Assembly (NCBI GenBank): GCA_038240855.1
Contig: JBBRGI010000145.1
Coordinates: 1-8,768 of the forward strand
Direction: 5' to 3'
Length of the DNA stretch: 8,768 bases
Source: JAAFHB01 sp038240855
Lineage (GTDB): Bacteria > Bacteroidota > Bacteroidia > Bacteroidales > Prolixibacteraceae
Position 1 is the first letter of the stretch. Each line of letters starts with the position of its first letter. Both the position numbers and the translations under genes were made by a program. A model generated the notes under the pieces. It made no database searches, had not been told where the DNA came from, and saw only the letters and a list, made by a program, of their open reading frames with translations. This document shows positions 1 to 6,631 of the stretch, piece by piece.

Positions 1-209
1 AGAACCTTAAAATCGGCATTATGGGTTGCGTTGTGAACGGACCGGGTGAAATGGGTGATGTAGATTACGGATTTGTCGGGGCAGGGAAAGGGACAATTAA
101 TCTCTATAAAGGACAAAAATTGATTAAACGCCATGTTGCCACTGAGAACGCCGTCGAAGAACTTAAGAAACTGATGAAGGAATATGGCGAATGGAAAGAG
201 CCCGTCTGA
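1..209 (+). CDS. ispG: 4-hydroxy-3-methylbut-2-enyl diphosphate synthase, C-terminal end (partial)
   Basis: This is the 3' end of an open frame that enters from the left edge; the first full codon is at base 3, and the ATG at 21 is an internal methionine, not the start. The visible 68 residues contain MGCVVNGPGE, the hallmark of IspG/GcpE. In E. coli IspG the cysteine and the terminal glutamate of this motif (C305, E312) are ligands of the [4Fe-4S] cluster. The enzyme makes HMBPP from the cyclic diphosphate MEcPP in the cytosolic MEP isoprenoid pathway. The following segment, ending in a lysine-rich helix and EWKEPV, fits the family's C-terminus. The stop TGA (207-209) overlaps the first unit of an octamer array, so the gene ends exactly where low-complexity sequence begins. 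It is convergent with the PBP gene. The missing N-terminal part cannot be judged; Bacteroidota IspG is usually a long form. Confidence 0.93.
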   Translation, partial: NLKIGIMGCVVNGPGEMGDVDYGFVGAGKGTINLYKGQKLIKRHVATENAVEELKKLMKEYGEWKEPV

Positions 210-286
210 GAAGATGAGAGAGGGAGAAATGAGAGGGCGAGAAGGGGAGAAGGTGAGAAGATGTGAGGGGGAGAAGAGGCGAAAAT
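208..286. repeat. Degenerate GA-rich octamer array after ispG
   Basis: About ten consecutive units of 8 bases (one of 7, at 224-230) follow a loose consensus GAGAAGGT. Examples are GAGAAGAT (208-215), GAGAAGGG (239-246), GAGAAGGT (247-254) and GAGAAGAT (255-262). The array starts inside the ispG stop codon and continues without spacers. The strand bias is strong, with nearly all purine on +. I read it as a slippage-prone tandem array. It has no coding potential that I can support. Confidence 0.8.
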
Positions 287-291
287 GAGCT

Positions 292-320
292 AATTTGTCA
301 ATTTGCCAATTTGCCAATGG
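292..320. repeat. AT-rich octamer array (AATTTGCC)
   Basis: Three units of 8 bases, AATTTGTC (292-299) and AATTTGCC twice (300-307, 308-315), are followed by a partial unit AATGG. The period equals that of the GA-rich array five bases upstream, although the sequence is unrelated. Confidence 0.75.
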
Positions 321-490
321 GATTAAATGTTAATGACCCCGGGTAAGCGATTCCGGATCCTTAAAATATATAATTTCTCTACCATTATTCGGAATCGTGC
401 CAACCGGGGTTGGGATGATCAACAATAATGGGGCGCAACTACACCCTTAAATGAAAATTTTCCCTTCCATGCGCCGCAGGAGTAAGAATG
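321..490. other. Intergenic stretch with a nested inverted repeat; no gene seen
   Basis: I see no credible open frame here. A nested dyad is visible: CCATTATT (382-389) pairs with AATAATGG (424-431), and between them CCAAC (400-404) pairs with GTTGG (409-413) across a 4-base loop. No T-run follows, so it is not a classical terminator. It could be a folded 3' UTR or a dispersed repeat; nothing else in the window matches it. Confidence 0.35.
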
Positions 491-532
491 GGAGAAGGTG
501 AGAAGTTAAGTCATCTTCTCACCTTTCCTTCC
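491..532. repeat. Inverted repeat between convergent ispG and PBP genes
   Basis: AAGGTGAGAAG (495-505) and CTTCTCACCTT (515-525) form a perfect 11-base stem with a 9-base loop. The 15-mer at 491-505 (GGAGAAGGTGAGAAG) is identical to 246-260, and the right arm 512-525 is the exact reverse complement of 250-263. The structure is therefore built from two opposed copies of the upstream array. It lies 4 bases past the PBP stop codon and could act as a 3' end hairpin for either convergent gene. Neither strand has a strong T-tail immediately after the stem, so I do not call it a Rho-independent terminator. Confidence 0.65.
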
Positions 533-536
533 ATTT

Positions 537-2885
537 TTAAAAGAAATCACTTTCGCTAACCGGAGCGTCATCTTTCATCACTTTTGAGCAATCGAGATCC
601 ATATTAAAACCGTCCGGTGCTTCGAAGCGGGTTTGTTGTGAATACCTCAACGTAGAATCGCTGTAAAGTTTATTCATGAAATAGCCGTAAACGGGTAAAG
701 CCATATTGGCACCCTGGCCCATTGAAAGGCCTTCGAAGTGAATGGATCGTAAATCCCCGCCTGTCCAGACACCTGTGACCAGTTCAGGAGTTATTCCCAT
801 AAACCATCCGTCGGACTGATTCTGAGTTGTTCCTGTTTTACCGGCAATATCCGCTGTTAATCCGCCATAGATCAGTCCAGCCCTGCGAAGGCGCTGACTT
901 GTACCTTCATTTACCACCCCTTCCATCAGATTGAGCATCAGAAAAGCTGTATTAGGATCGATGGCATCATGCTGGTCAGGTGAGAAGCGGGAAAGGACAT
1001 TGCCACTTTTATCCTCAATCCGTGTAACAAATATCGGTTTTGTGTAAACACCATGATTGGCATAGGTACCATAAGCGCCAACCATTTCATATATACTTAC
1101 ATCCATTGTTCCGAGAAACATGGACGGTACGGCATCGATAGGACTGCTGATTCCAAGTTTGCGCATCATACTGGCCATCGACTGTGGATTAAACTGTTTC
1201 ATAATCCAACCTGACACCTGGTTGACTGAATTTGCCAGGCCCCATTTTAAGGTGACCATTCTTCCGTCGTAATCGGTATGCCCCGAATTTTTGGCCGTCC
1301 AGGAACGACCATCGGAGAGATAAAATGTCTGTTCCGCATTTGGAACTACGGTGCATGGCGAATACCCGTTCTGCATGGCCAGTGTATAAAGGAAAGGTTT
1401 TACAGTCGATCCGACCTGCCTTTTCCCTAATTTCACCATGTCGTACATGAAATATTTATAATTTGGACCGCCGACCCAGGCTTTCACATGACCGGTTTTT
1501 GTCTCCATGGTCATCATCGCTGACCTCAGGATTCCAAGCGTATATTTCACCGAGTCGATCGGAGTCATCGTGGTATCAATCTCCCCGCGCCAGCCAAAAA
1601 CGGTCATCTCTGCCGGCTTTCTGAACTCAGCCGTGATTTCATCCTGATTGAGGCCCTGACTTCGCATCTGCCGGTAACGTTCACTTTGTCTGACCGATAG
1701 ATTAAGCAGCCTGGCTGCCTCTTCATCCGACATGGAATTGGGGAAAGGTGGGTTTCGTAATGTCTTGATCCGTTGGTTAAATACAGGTTGAATTTCAATA
1801 CTTAGATGTTGTTTAACCGCATATTCTGCATAAGTCTGCATCCGCATGTCAATTGTGGAATAGATCTTTAATCCGTCAGAATGGATGTTATATGGCGTAC
1901 CGTCGGTTTTTGTATTTTTATTGCACCATCCGTACAGAGGATTGGTTTCCCATTCCAGCGAATCTTCGTGAAACTCCTGGCTCTGCCATGCAGCATATTT
2001 CTCACGGTCAGGCTTGTGCGCCATTAAAATAGTCCGAAGGTATTCCGTAAAGTAGGTGCCGGGGCTCGATTTAAAGTCTTCTTTGTGATAATTGAGATGG
2101 AGGTCTTTAACTTTAAGGGCATCATACTCCGTTTTTGTGATTGCTTCGTATTTACGAACCTGGTCAAGCACCACATTTCTGCGTTGTTTTACAATTTCAG
2201 GACGACGCAGGGGATTATACAATGATGGATTTTTTGCCATCCCGATCAACATTGCTGCCTGCTCAAAGGTGAGTTTATCGGGGGTAACTCCGAAATATAT
2301 CTGTGACGCCGATTTTATACCAACAGCCAGATTTAGAAAATCAAACTTGTTGAGGTACATGGTCAGGATCTCTTCCTTGGTGAAATTCCTTTCAAGCTTT
2401 ACGGCGATAATCCACTCCCTGAATTTCCGGAATGCCAGGTCTATTTTGGTGTCCATCACCTCCCGGGGAAACAACATCTTGGCTAACTGCTGACTGATTG
2501 TACTTCCTCCGCCGGAACTTTCATCACCGGTCATGATCCCTTTGACAACCCTGAATAATCCTTTGATATCAATTCCTGAATGATTGTAGAAACGAACATC
2601 TTCAGTGGCAATCAATGCTGTTATTACATTTTGACTGATCTGTTCATAGGGAACATAGGTCCTGTTTTCTTTATAAAAAAATTTGCGCATCACCACGCTG
2701 TCGCTTGAATAAACCTCGGAGGCCAGGGATGATTCAATATTTTCAAGTTCAGTCAAAGTTGGCATAAAACCCAGCTTGCCATTTGCTACTAATGCAAATA
2801 GTATGATAATCAGGAGTATTCCTATAACAAAGATGCTCCAGAAGATTTTGATGTATTTTTGAAACGGATGAACTTTGTCGGTCAT
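537..2885 (-). CDS. Class A penicillin-binding protein (transglycosylase/transpeptidase, PBP1A type)
   Basis: This is a bifunctional peptidoglycan synthase of 782 residues, a normal length for the family. It has a short cytoplasmic N-terminus, one membrane anchor at about 12-34, then the GT51 domain: ATEDVRFY with the catalytic glutamate at 95, GGGSTISQQLAK at 125-136, and KLERNFTKEEILTMYLN at about 163-179. The transpeptidase domain carries the active-site serine in STVK (493-496), SVN (553-555) and KTGT (683-686), so all three penicillin-binding motifs are intact. It polymerises lipid II glycan strands and cross-links the peptides on the outer face of the inner membrane. The ATG lies 20 bases after the rfbC stop with no obvious Shine-Dalgarno, so co-transcription with rfbA-rfbC is likely. 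PBP1A versus PBP1C naming is my judgement; a C-terminal PBP1C extension is absent. Confidence 0.95.
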   Translation of the reverse strand: MTDKVHPFQKYIKIFWSIFVIGILLIIILFALVANGKLGFMPTLTELENIESSLASEVYSSDSVVMRKFFYKENRTYVPYEQISQNVITALIATEDVRFYNHSGIDIKGLFRVVKGIMTGDESSGGGSTISQQLAKMLFPREVMDTKIDLAFRKFREWIIAVKLERNFTKEEILTMYLNKFDFLNLAVGIKSASQIYFGVTPDKLTFEQAAMLIGMAKNPSLYNPLRRPEIVKQRRNVVLDQVRKYEAITKTEYDALKVKDLHLNYHKEDFKSSPGTYFTEYLRTILMAHKPDREKYAAWQSQEFHEDSLEWETNPLYGWCNKNTKTDGTPYNIHSDGLKIYSTIDMRMQTYAEYAVKQHLSIEIQPVFNQRIKTLRNPPFPNSMSDEEAARLLNLSVRQSERYRQMRSQGLNQDEITAEFRKPAEMTVFGWRGEIDTTMTPIDSVKYTLGILRSAMMTMETKTGHVKAWVGGPNYKYFMYDMVKLGKRQVGSTVKPFLYTLAMQNGYSPCTVVPNAEQTFYLSDGRSWTAKNSGHTDYDGRMVTLKWGLANSVNQVSGWIMKQFNPQSMASMMRKLGISSPIDAVPSMFLGTMDVSIYEMVGAYGTYANHGVYTKPIFVTRIEDKSGNVLSRFSPDQHDAIDPNTAFLMLNLMEGVVNEGTSQRLRRAGLIYGGLTADIAGKTGTTQNQSDGWFMGITPELVTGVWTGGDLRSIHFEGLSMGQGANMALPVYGYFMNKLYSDSTLRYSQQTRFEAPDGFNMDLDCSKVMKDDAPVSESDFF

Positions 2886-2905
2886 AAACGGATTTTTTTT
2901 GAAAG

Positions 2906-3472
2906 TTACAAACTGAAATTTTCATAATCAAAGAAGCTGATTTGTCGCAATGACGGATGAGTTTTATCCTTTTCCGACAACTTGATCTCATCGGACGAAA
3001 GAATCCAGTCAATATTGATTTCCGCGTCATTCCATGCAAGACCGCCATCAGCTTCAGGATTGTAATAATTATCACATTTATAGGAGAATACCGCCGTCTC
3101 GCTAAGTACTGCAAATCCATGTGCAAATCCTCGCGGGATATATAACTGACGATGGTTCTCTTCCGACAGACGCACTGGTACGTATTTTCCGTAAGTTGGG
3201 GAACCAATTCTGATATCAACAGCGATATCCAGGACCTCACCCTGCAGACATTGAACAAGCTTGGCCTGGGTAAATGGGGGTCGTTGAAAATGGAGCCCCC
3301 GCAATACCCCAAACCCTGATTTCGACTGGTTGTCCTGGACAAACTGTTGGACTCCTACAAATTTTTCAAAAATATCTGCCCGAAATGATTCAAAGAAATA
3401 GCCCCTGTGATCGCCAAATACATCGGGCTCAAAAATCAAAACTTCAGGAATTTGAGTTGATATAACTTTCAT
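2906..3472 (-). CDS. rfbC: dTDP-4-dehydrorhamnose 3,5-epimerase
   Basis: RfbC/RmlC is a cupin-fold epimerase that converts dTDP-4-dehydro-6-deoxyglucose to dTDP-4-dehydro-L-rhamnose, the third step of dTDP-L-rhamnose synthesis. The 188-residue length is typical. Family signatures are present in order: FGDHRGYFFESF near 19-30, VLRGLHFQ with the catalytic histidine at 61, lysine 71, YIPRGFAHGFAVLSE at 111-125, YKCDNYYNPE with the active-site tyrosine at 131, and an aspartate near 169 in the LSEKDK segment. Residue roles are inferred by comparison with RmlC. The gene follows rfbA by 42 bases and precedes the PBP by 20 bases on the same strand. rfbB and rfbD, its usual partners, are not in this window. 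Confidence 0.95.
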   Translation of the reverse strand: MKVISTQIPEVLIFEPDVFGDHRGYFFESFRADIFEKFVGVQQFVQDNQSKSGFGVLRGLHFQRPPFTQAKLVQCLQGEVLDIAVDIRIGSPTYGKYVPVRLSEENHRQLYIPRGFAHGFAVLSETAVFSYKCDNYYNPEADGGLAWNDAEINIDWILSSDEIKLSEKDKTHPSLRQISFFDYENFSL

Positions 3473-3514
3473 TAATTCAATTTAACTATTCTGAATTTCC
3501 ATAATCTGATGTGC

Positions 3515-4390
3515 TTATTCTGCCGCCAGCCGGAGCAGATATTGACCATACTGATTTTTATTCATTGGTTGTGCCAGGGTAATCAACTGCGATTTCGTAA
3601 TCCACCCGTTGCGGTAAGCAATCTCTTCGGGACAGGCAACTTTTAAACCCTGACGCGTCTCGATGGTTTCGATAAAGTTTGAAGCCTGTATCAGTGAGGT
3701 GTGGGTTCCGGTATCGAGCCATGCAAAACCACGTCCCATGGTTGATAGTTTTAACTGTTTTTGTTTCATATATTCCTGGTTTACAGTTGTTATTTCCAGT
3801 TCACCACGTGGTGAGGGTTTGATATTTTTGGCAATTTCTATCACTGAATTGGGATAGAAATAAAGTCCGACAACCGCATAGTTCGATTTCGGGGCAACGG
3901 GTTTTTCCTCAATTGAAATTACATTTCCGTTTGAATCGATTTCTGCCACACCGTAACGTTCAGGATCAGAAACAACATATCCAAAAATCACCGCTTTCTG
4001 TTCTTTGCTTACAATATCGGCCGATTCGTGTAGCATTCCCGAAAAACCGTAACCATAGAAAATGTTGTCGCCCAGTACCAGACACACATCATCCGTGCCG
4101 ATAAACTCTTCACCAAGGATAAAGGCCTGGGCAAGTCCGTCGGGAGACGGCTGAATCTTATAGCTGATATTAATTCCCCAATCCTGCCCGTTTCCCAGTA
4201 ACCGCTCATACATAACGATATCTTCGGGCGTTGAGATCAGCAGAATATCCTTAATTCCCGACAGCATCAACGTTGACAGCGGGTAATAAACCATCGGTTT
4301 ATCATACACCGGCAATAACTGTTTGGAAACCCCTTTCGTTATAGGGTAAAGGCGTGTACCGGAACCTCCGGCAAGTATAATTCCTTTCAT
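3515..4390 (-). CDS. rfbA: Glucose-1-phosphate thymidylyltransferase
   Basis: RfbA/RmlA joins dTTP and glucose-1-phosphate to give dTDP-glucose, the entry step to dTDP-rhamnose and related deoxysugars. At 291 residues it has the expected length. The N-terminal nucleotide-binding signature is present (GGSGTRLYPITKG at 8-20, then KQLLPVYDKP at 23-32). LGDNIFYG at 106-113 holds the Mg-binding aspartate 108, EEKP is at 161-164, GELEITTVN at 196-204, and RGFAWLDTGTH at 220-230. It is the first gene of the apparent rfbA-rfbC-PBP unit, and about 500 gene-free bases lie upstream. An imperfect Bacteroidota-like promoter could be there, but I found no exact TTG / TAnnTTTG pair at the right spacing. Confidence 0.96.
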   Translation of the reverse strand: MKGIILAGGSGTRLYPITKGVSKQLLPVYDKPMVYYPLSTLMLSGIKDILLISTPEDIVMYERLLGNGQDWGINISYKIQPSPDGLAQAFILGEEFIGTDDVCLVLGDNIFYGYGFSGMLHESADIVSKEQKAVIFGYVVSDPERYGVAEIDSNGNVISIEEKPVAPKSNYAVVGLYFYPNSVIEIAKNIKPSPRGELEITTVNQEYMKQKQLKLSTMGRGFAWLDTGTHTSLIQASNFIETIETRQGLKVACPEEIAYRNGWITKSQLITLAQPMNKNQYGQYLLRLAAE

Positions 4391-4567
4391 TCGTATATAT
4401 TTCGATTATAAATTTTATGTTCAAACTGTATTTACTTTAAAACAGCACAATCCAAATCTCGAAAGGACCTCATTGTCATTGAGCAAATAACGTAAAACAA
4501 TATTTGCATCAGTTATTTCAATGTTTTATTTGTGCTATACTCTTCCATGAATGCTCCAAAGTTTAAT

Positions 4568-4583
4568 CCCTTTTCCCAAGGGG
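4568..4583. repeat. Small hairpin repeat, copy 1
   Basis: CCCTT (4568-4572) and AAGGG (4578-4582) enclose the 5-base loop TTCCC. The layout and loop match the larger copy at 4666-4684, so the two look like diverged members of one repeat. Confidence 0.45.
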
Positions 4584-4660
4584 AAGATCATCCAAAAGTA
4601 ATCGTTTTACCAATAAAAAGTGTTGGCCGTATTTTTTTGAATAATGAATTTCATTTGGAC

Positions 4661-4708
4661 GAATTCCCCTTTTCCCGAAAGGGGGGCCAGGGGGGATTTG
4701 TTTTTTTT
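4661..4708. repeat. G/C-rich hairpin repeat, copy 2, followed by a T8 run
   Basis: CCCCTTT (4666-4672) pairs with AAAGGGG (4678-4684) across the loop TCCCG. A second G6 tract follows (4690-4695), then GATTTG and eight T (4701-4708). This resembles the dispersed CCCCTTT/AAAGGGG palindromes seen in many Bacteroidota and cyanobacterial intergenic regions (from memory). On + the hairpin and T-run superficially resemble a terminator, but no + strand gene precedes it. Confidence 0.6.
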
Positions 4709-4845
4709 GAATATTTTTATAGTTTTAAATGCAGATGTACCCACCCCAATGTCATGGATCAATTCAAGAATAATAAATATTGAAGAAATTTTGGATGAAG
4801 TGATAAAAAATCCGGAATTTTGCAAAGAGGGAATTCAGCGCAGTT

Positions 4846-4893
4846 AATTTTCAAATTGTCAAATCATCGAATTGTCACATTATCGTTTCATCC
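4846..4893. repeat. AT-rich octamer array over the VanZ stop codon
   Basis: Six units of 8 bases: AATTTTCA, AATTGTCA (4854-4861), AATCATCG, AATTGTCA (4870-4877), CATTATCG and TTTCATCC. The last unit contains the VanZ stop codon (4888-4890 on -). The sequence differs from the GA-rich arrays but keeps the same 8-base period and resembles the array at 292-320. Confidence 0.65.
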
Positions 4894-5301
4894 AGCCTGT
4901 TGTTTCCTGAAATCGATATTCCGTTTAAGTTGAGCCATAATACCGTAGATCAAAACACCAATAAAAGCACCGATCGAATTACCGAGAATATCGAGAACAT
5001 CGAATGAGCGGCCCATATGCATCATCAATTGAGATAATTCCATAATAAATCCCCAGCTAACTGTAAAAAGAATAATCAGGAAATACCAGATACGTTTATG
5101 TTCCGCATGCATCGACCAGCAAACAAGCCATGCCAGGCCAAGGTACAGACAGGTATGGATAATTTTATCCGCTCCCGGGAACAAGGGTAAATCAGGAAAG
5201 TCATCGGGTGGAAGCAGTGAAAGAAATGCAATGACAGAGAGATAAACAAGACTTAACGTTACACGTAGCCATTGAGGTATTGAGAAGAGAAGTGAAATCA
5301 T
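4888..5301 (-). CDS. VanZ-family membrane protein
   Basis: This small integral membrane protein of 137 residues has about four hydrophobic segments (about 11-30, 47-65, 71-87, 104-124). It carries the polar residues typical of VanZ-like domains: ADKIIHTCLYLGL with D45, K46 and H49; MELSQL with E88 and Q91; R98; and a DVLDILGNSIGAFIG stretch with D101, D104 and N108. VanZ itself gives low-level teicoplanin resistance in enterococci, but most family members are uncharacterised, so I do not infer resistance. It acts in the membrane, perhaps in envelope or lipid-linked glycan processes, which would suit the neighbouring sugar-nucleotide genes. An 18-base palindrome lies 16 bases upstream of the ATG. 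The C-terminus RKQQAG runs into an octamer array. Confidence 0.85.
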   Translation of the reverse strand: MISLLFSIPQWLRVTLSLVYLSVIAFLSLLPPDDFPDLPLFPGADKIIHTCLYLGLAWLVCWSMHAEHKRIWYFLIILFTVSWGFIMELSQLMMHMGRSFDVLDILGNSIGAFIGVLIYGIMAQLKRNIDFRKQQAG

Positions 5302-5457
5302 ATGTATATTTGATGTGTTGTAATCCGGATTACAATAGCGAAAGTCTATAGGAGTACAATTTTCCGGATTAGAATTGCATTCATCCTAATTACCAAAGAG
5401 CAGTTTTTTTTAGGGCTTCTCTAAGTACAGGGTCAGGTAACTAATCCGGGTTTTAGG
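5302..5457. repeat. Spacer with TAATCCGG repeats
   Basis: The half-motif TAATCCGG occurs in both orientations: in the palindrome at 5318-5335, inverted at 5364-5371 (CCGGATTA), and direct at 5442-5449. CCGGATTAG (5364-5372) and CTAATCCGG (5441-5449) are exact inverted copies 68 bases apart. The spacer separates the fusion gene's stop from the VanZ start. The motifs may be a dispersed repeat, 3' end structures or binding sites. Confidence 0.5.
5318..5335. promoter_or_regulatory. Perfect 18-bp palindrome upstream of VanZ gene
   Basis: TTGTAATCCGGATTACAA reads identically on both strands, with no spacer. It is centred about 26 bases before the VanZ start codon, a position compatible with a homodimeric repressor site overlapping the promoter or leader. 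It could equally be one end of a dispersed palindromic repeat, since related half-sites occur downstream of the fusion gene. No regulator gene is in the window. Confidence 0.4.
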
Positions 5458-6594
5458 TCATCTTCTTATTCTAAGCTGAATTCCATTTTTAATGGGTTGG
5501 TCGGAGACAAGTACAAGATACCCACCGCCACCTGCACCGGATATCTTCCATCCCAGGGCAAATGGTTCGTAATAGTTGATCTGGTCGAGGATATGCGGAT
5601 TTACCATATGCGGAAACATGGCTACCTGTGCTTCAAATGACTTTTTGATGCCATTGCCGAATGATTTCAAATCCTGGTGTGCAATAGCGTTCCATACCTC
5701 TTCGGTTGCTTCGGCAAGCCGCTGTGCCCCCTCTGTATTTATAACAGTGTCTGATAAAACATTATAATCGTTCTGGCGTGGCGAGAGGTTGATCAGCCAA
5801 AGGTGTTTTTCGATCCAGGTCAGCGTATCCTCATCGGTTACTGATGTGATTTGGTTTGGCCAGTAGTTTCCCTGTGGGTAATTCAGTTTATTAACGCCCG
5901 GGTAAACAATTCCGATAGAATCCTGCGATCCACTGATGTAGATTGTGCCGGGAGGATTTTCGACACAGAATAATGTCCTTGCCAGTTTTTCCTTGTCACC
6001 TTCCGGGATGTCAGTTTGCCACAAATCTATTGCTTTAGCCCGTGTACTACTCGACATGCCAGAACGGTCATTAAACTCATATTCAGGTTCAACAGAAATG
6101 GTGATCACCGGACCTGGATAATATTTAGACACAAAAGGCTGATCGAGCCATCCTCCTGCAAGGTCGAGCCGGAAAGGAATACGACACTCTTTACGCAATG
6201 CCGTCGTTGAGCGGGTGGGAAGACCCTGGTGGGGAATTCGCTTACTTACTTCCAGCGTTATACCAAGCCGGTTACAGAGTTCCTGTTTATCAGGAGTAAA
6301 GCCATCCTCATTTACGAAGAAAATATCCGGTTTCAAATCAAGGATTTCCTTTTCAAAATCCATGAGTCCCGATCCGCTATTGATCCAGGCATCTTTAACC
6401 ATACGAAGCGCTTTCACCATATACAAGCGTTCACGATCGGTGTTGATTGTTTTTCTTCCTTTTAACTTATTAATTGTCAGGTCAGACCCTAGTCCAACAT
6501 AGAGGTCGCCTAATGACGCTGCCTCTTCAAAAAATGCGACATGCCCCGAATGAAGCATATCATAACATCCGGATACAAATACTTTTTTGTTCAT
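5458..6594 (-). CDS. Fused HIGH-type nucleotidyltransferase and GHMP-family sugar kinase
   Basis: This 378-residue protein has two enzyme domains. Residues 1-134 form a cytidylyltransferase-like domain: VFVSGCYDMLHSGH with the HxGH signature at 15-18, VGLGSD at 33-38, and PTRSTTALR at 126-134 in the place of the family's second motif. Residues 139-378 look like a GHMP kinase: PFRLDLAGGWLDQP (140-153), GMSSST (179-184, phosphate-loop-like), SGSQDSIG (221-228, as in HddA-type kinases) and SGAGGGG (352-358). It therefore probably phosphorylates a sugar and then activates it with a nucleotide in the cytosol. HldE and FKP show the same two-step logic with other folds or domain order. The kinase part is compact, with about 30 residues between its first two motifs. 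Substrate and nucleotide are unknown; a heptose or deoxysugar is a guess. The neighbours are fcl, VanZ and rfb genes. Confidence 0.85.
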   Translation of the reverse strand: MNKKVFVSGCYDMLHSGHVAFFEEAASLGDLYVGLGSDLTINKLKGRKTINTDRERLYMVKALRMVKDAWINSGSGLMDFEKEILDLKPDIFFVNEDGFTPDKQELCNRLGITLEVSKRIPHQGLPTRSTTALRKECRIPFRLDLAGGWLDQPFVSKYYPGPVITISVEPEYEFNDRSGMSSSTRAKAIDLWQTDIPEGDKEKLARTLFCVENPPGTIYISGSQDSIGIVYPGVNKLNYPQGNYWPNQITSVTDEDTLTWIEKHLWLINLSPRQNDYNVLSDTVINTEGAQRLAEATEEVWNAIAHQDLKSFGNGIKKSFEAQVAMFPHMVNPHILDQINYYEPFALGWKISGAGGGGYLVLVSDQPIKNGIQLRIRR

Positions 6595-6631
6595 AATAGA
6601 TTAAACGGATTTAGTGGTGGGACGCAGTGCC

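Larger units (their letters stand above)
4391..4845. other. Long intergenic region upstream of rfbA; no supported gene
   Basis: These 455 bases separate rfbA from the octamer array that overlaps the VanZ stop codon; they hold two G/C hairpin repeats, several T-runs and AT-rich sequence. Short open frames on both strands cross the repeats, and their translations are essentially the repeat itself. A + strand frame ending at 4846 carries a peptide around NIEEILDEVIKNPEF that looks protein-like but matches no family I recognise, so it may be a remnant. The rfbA promoter should lie within about 150 bases of 4390, but I cannot place it with confidence. Confidence 0.5.

Noticed and set aside
2092..2493. 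133-residue + strand open frame
   Set aside because: It is the complement of the conserved transglycosylase domain of the PBP and has no credible protein features.
2749..3342. 197-residue open frame antisense-free but out of frame with rfbC
   Set aside because: It overlaps rfbC and the start of the PBP gene on the same strand in another frame; both overlapped products are clear family members and this translation has no recognisable features.
4391..4450. Bacteroidota-type promoter for rfbA (TTG then TAnnTTTG)
   Set aside because: The best candidate on - has TACAGTTTG, one base too long in the -7 element, with about 22 bases to an upstream TTG; the match is too weak to annotate.
4666..4708. 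Rho-independent terminator on the + strand
   Set aside because: The hairpin is separated from the T-run by a second G tract and GATTTG, and no + strand gene lies upstream to be terminated.
4532..4847. Small open frames on both strands
   Set aside because: They cross the G/C hairpin repeat, overlap one another in several frames and lack ribosome sites; only the tail peptide is mentioned as a possible remnant.
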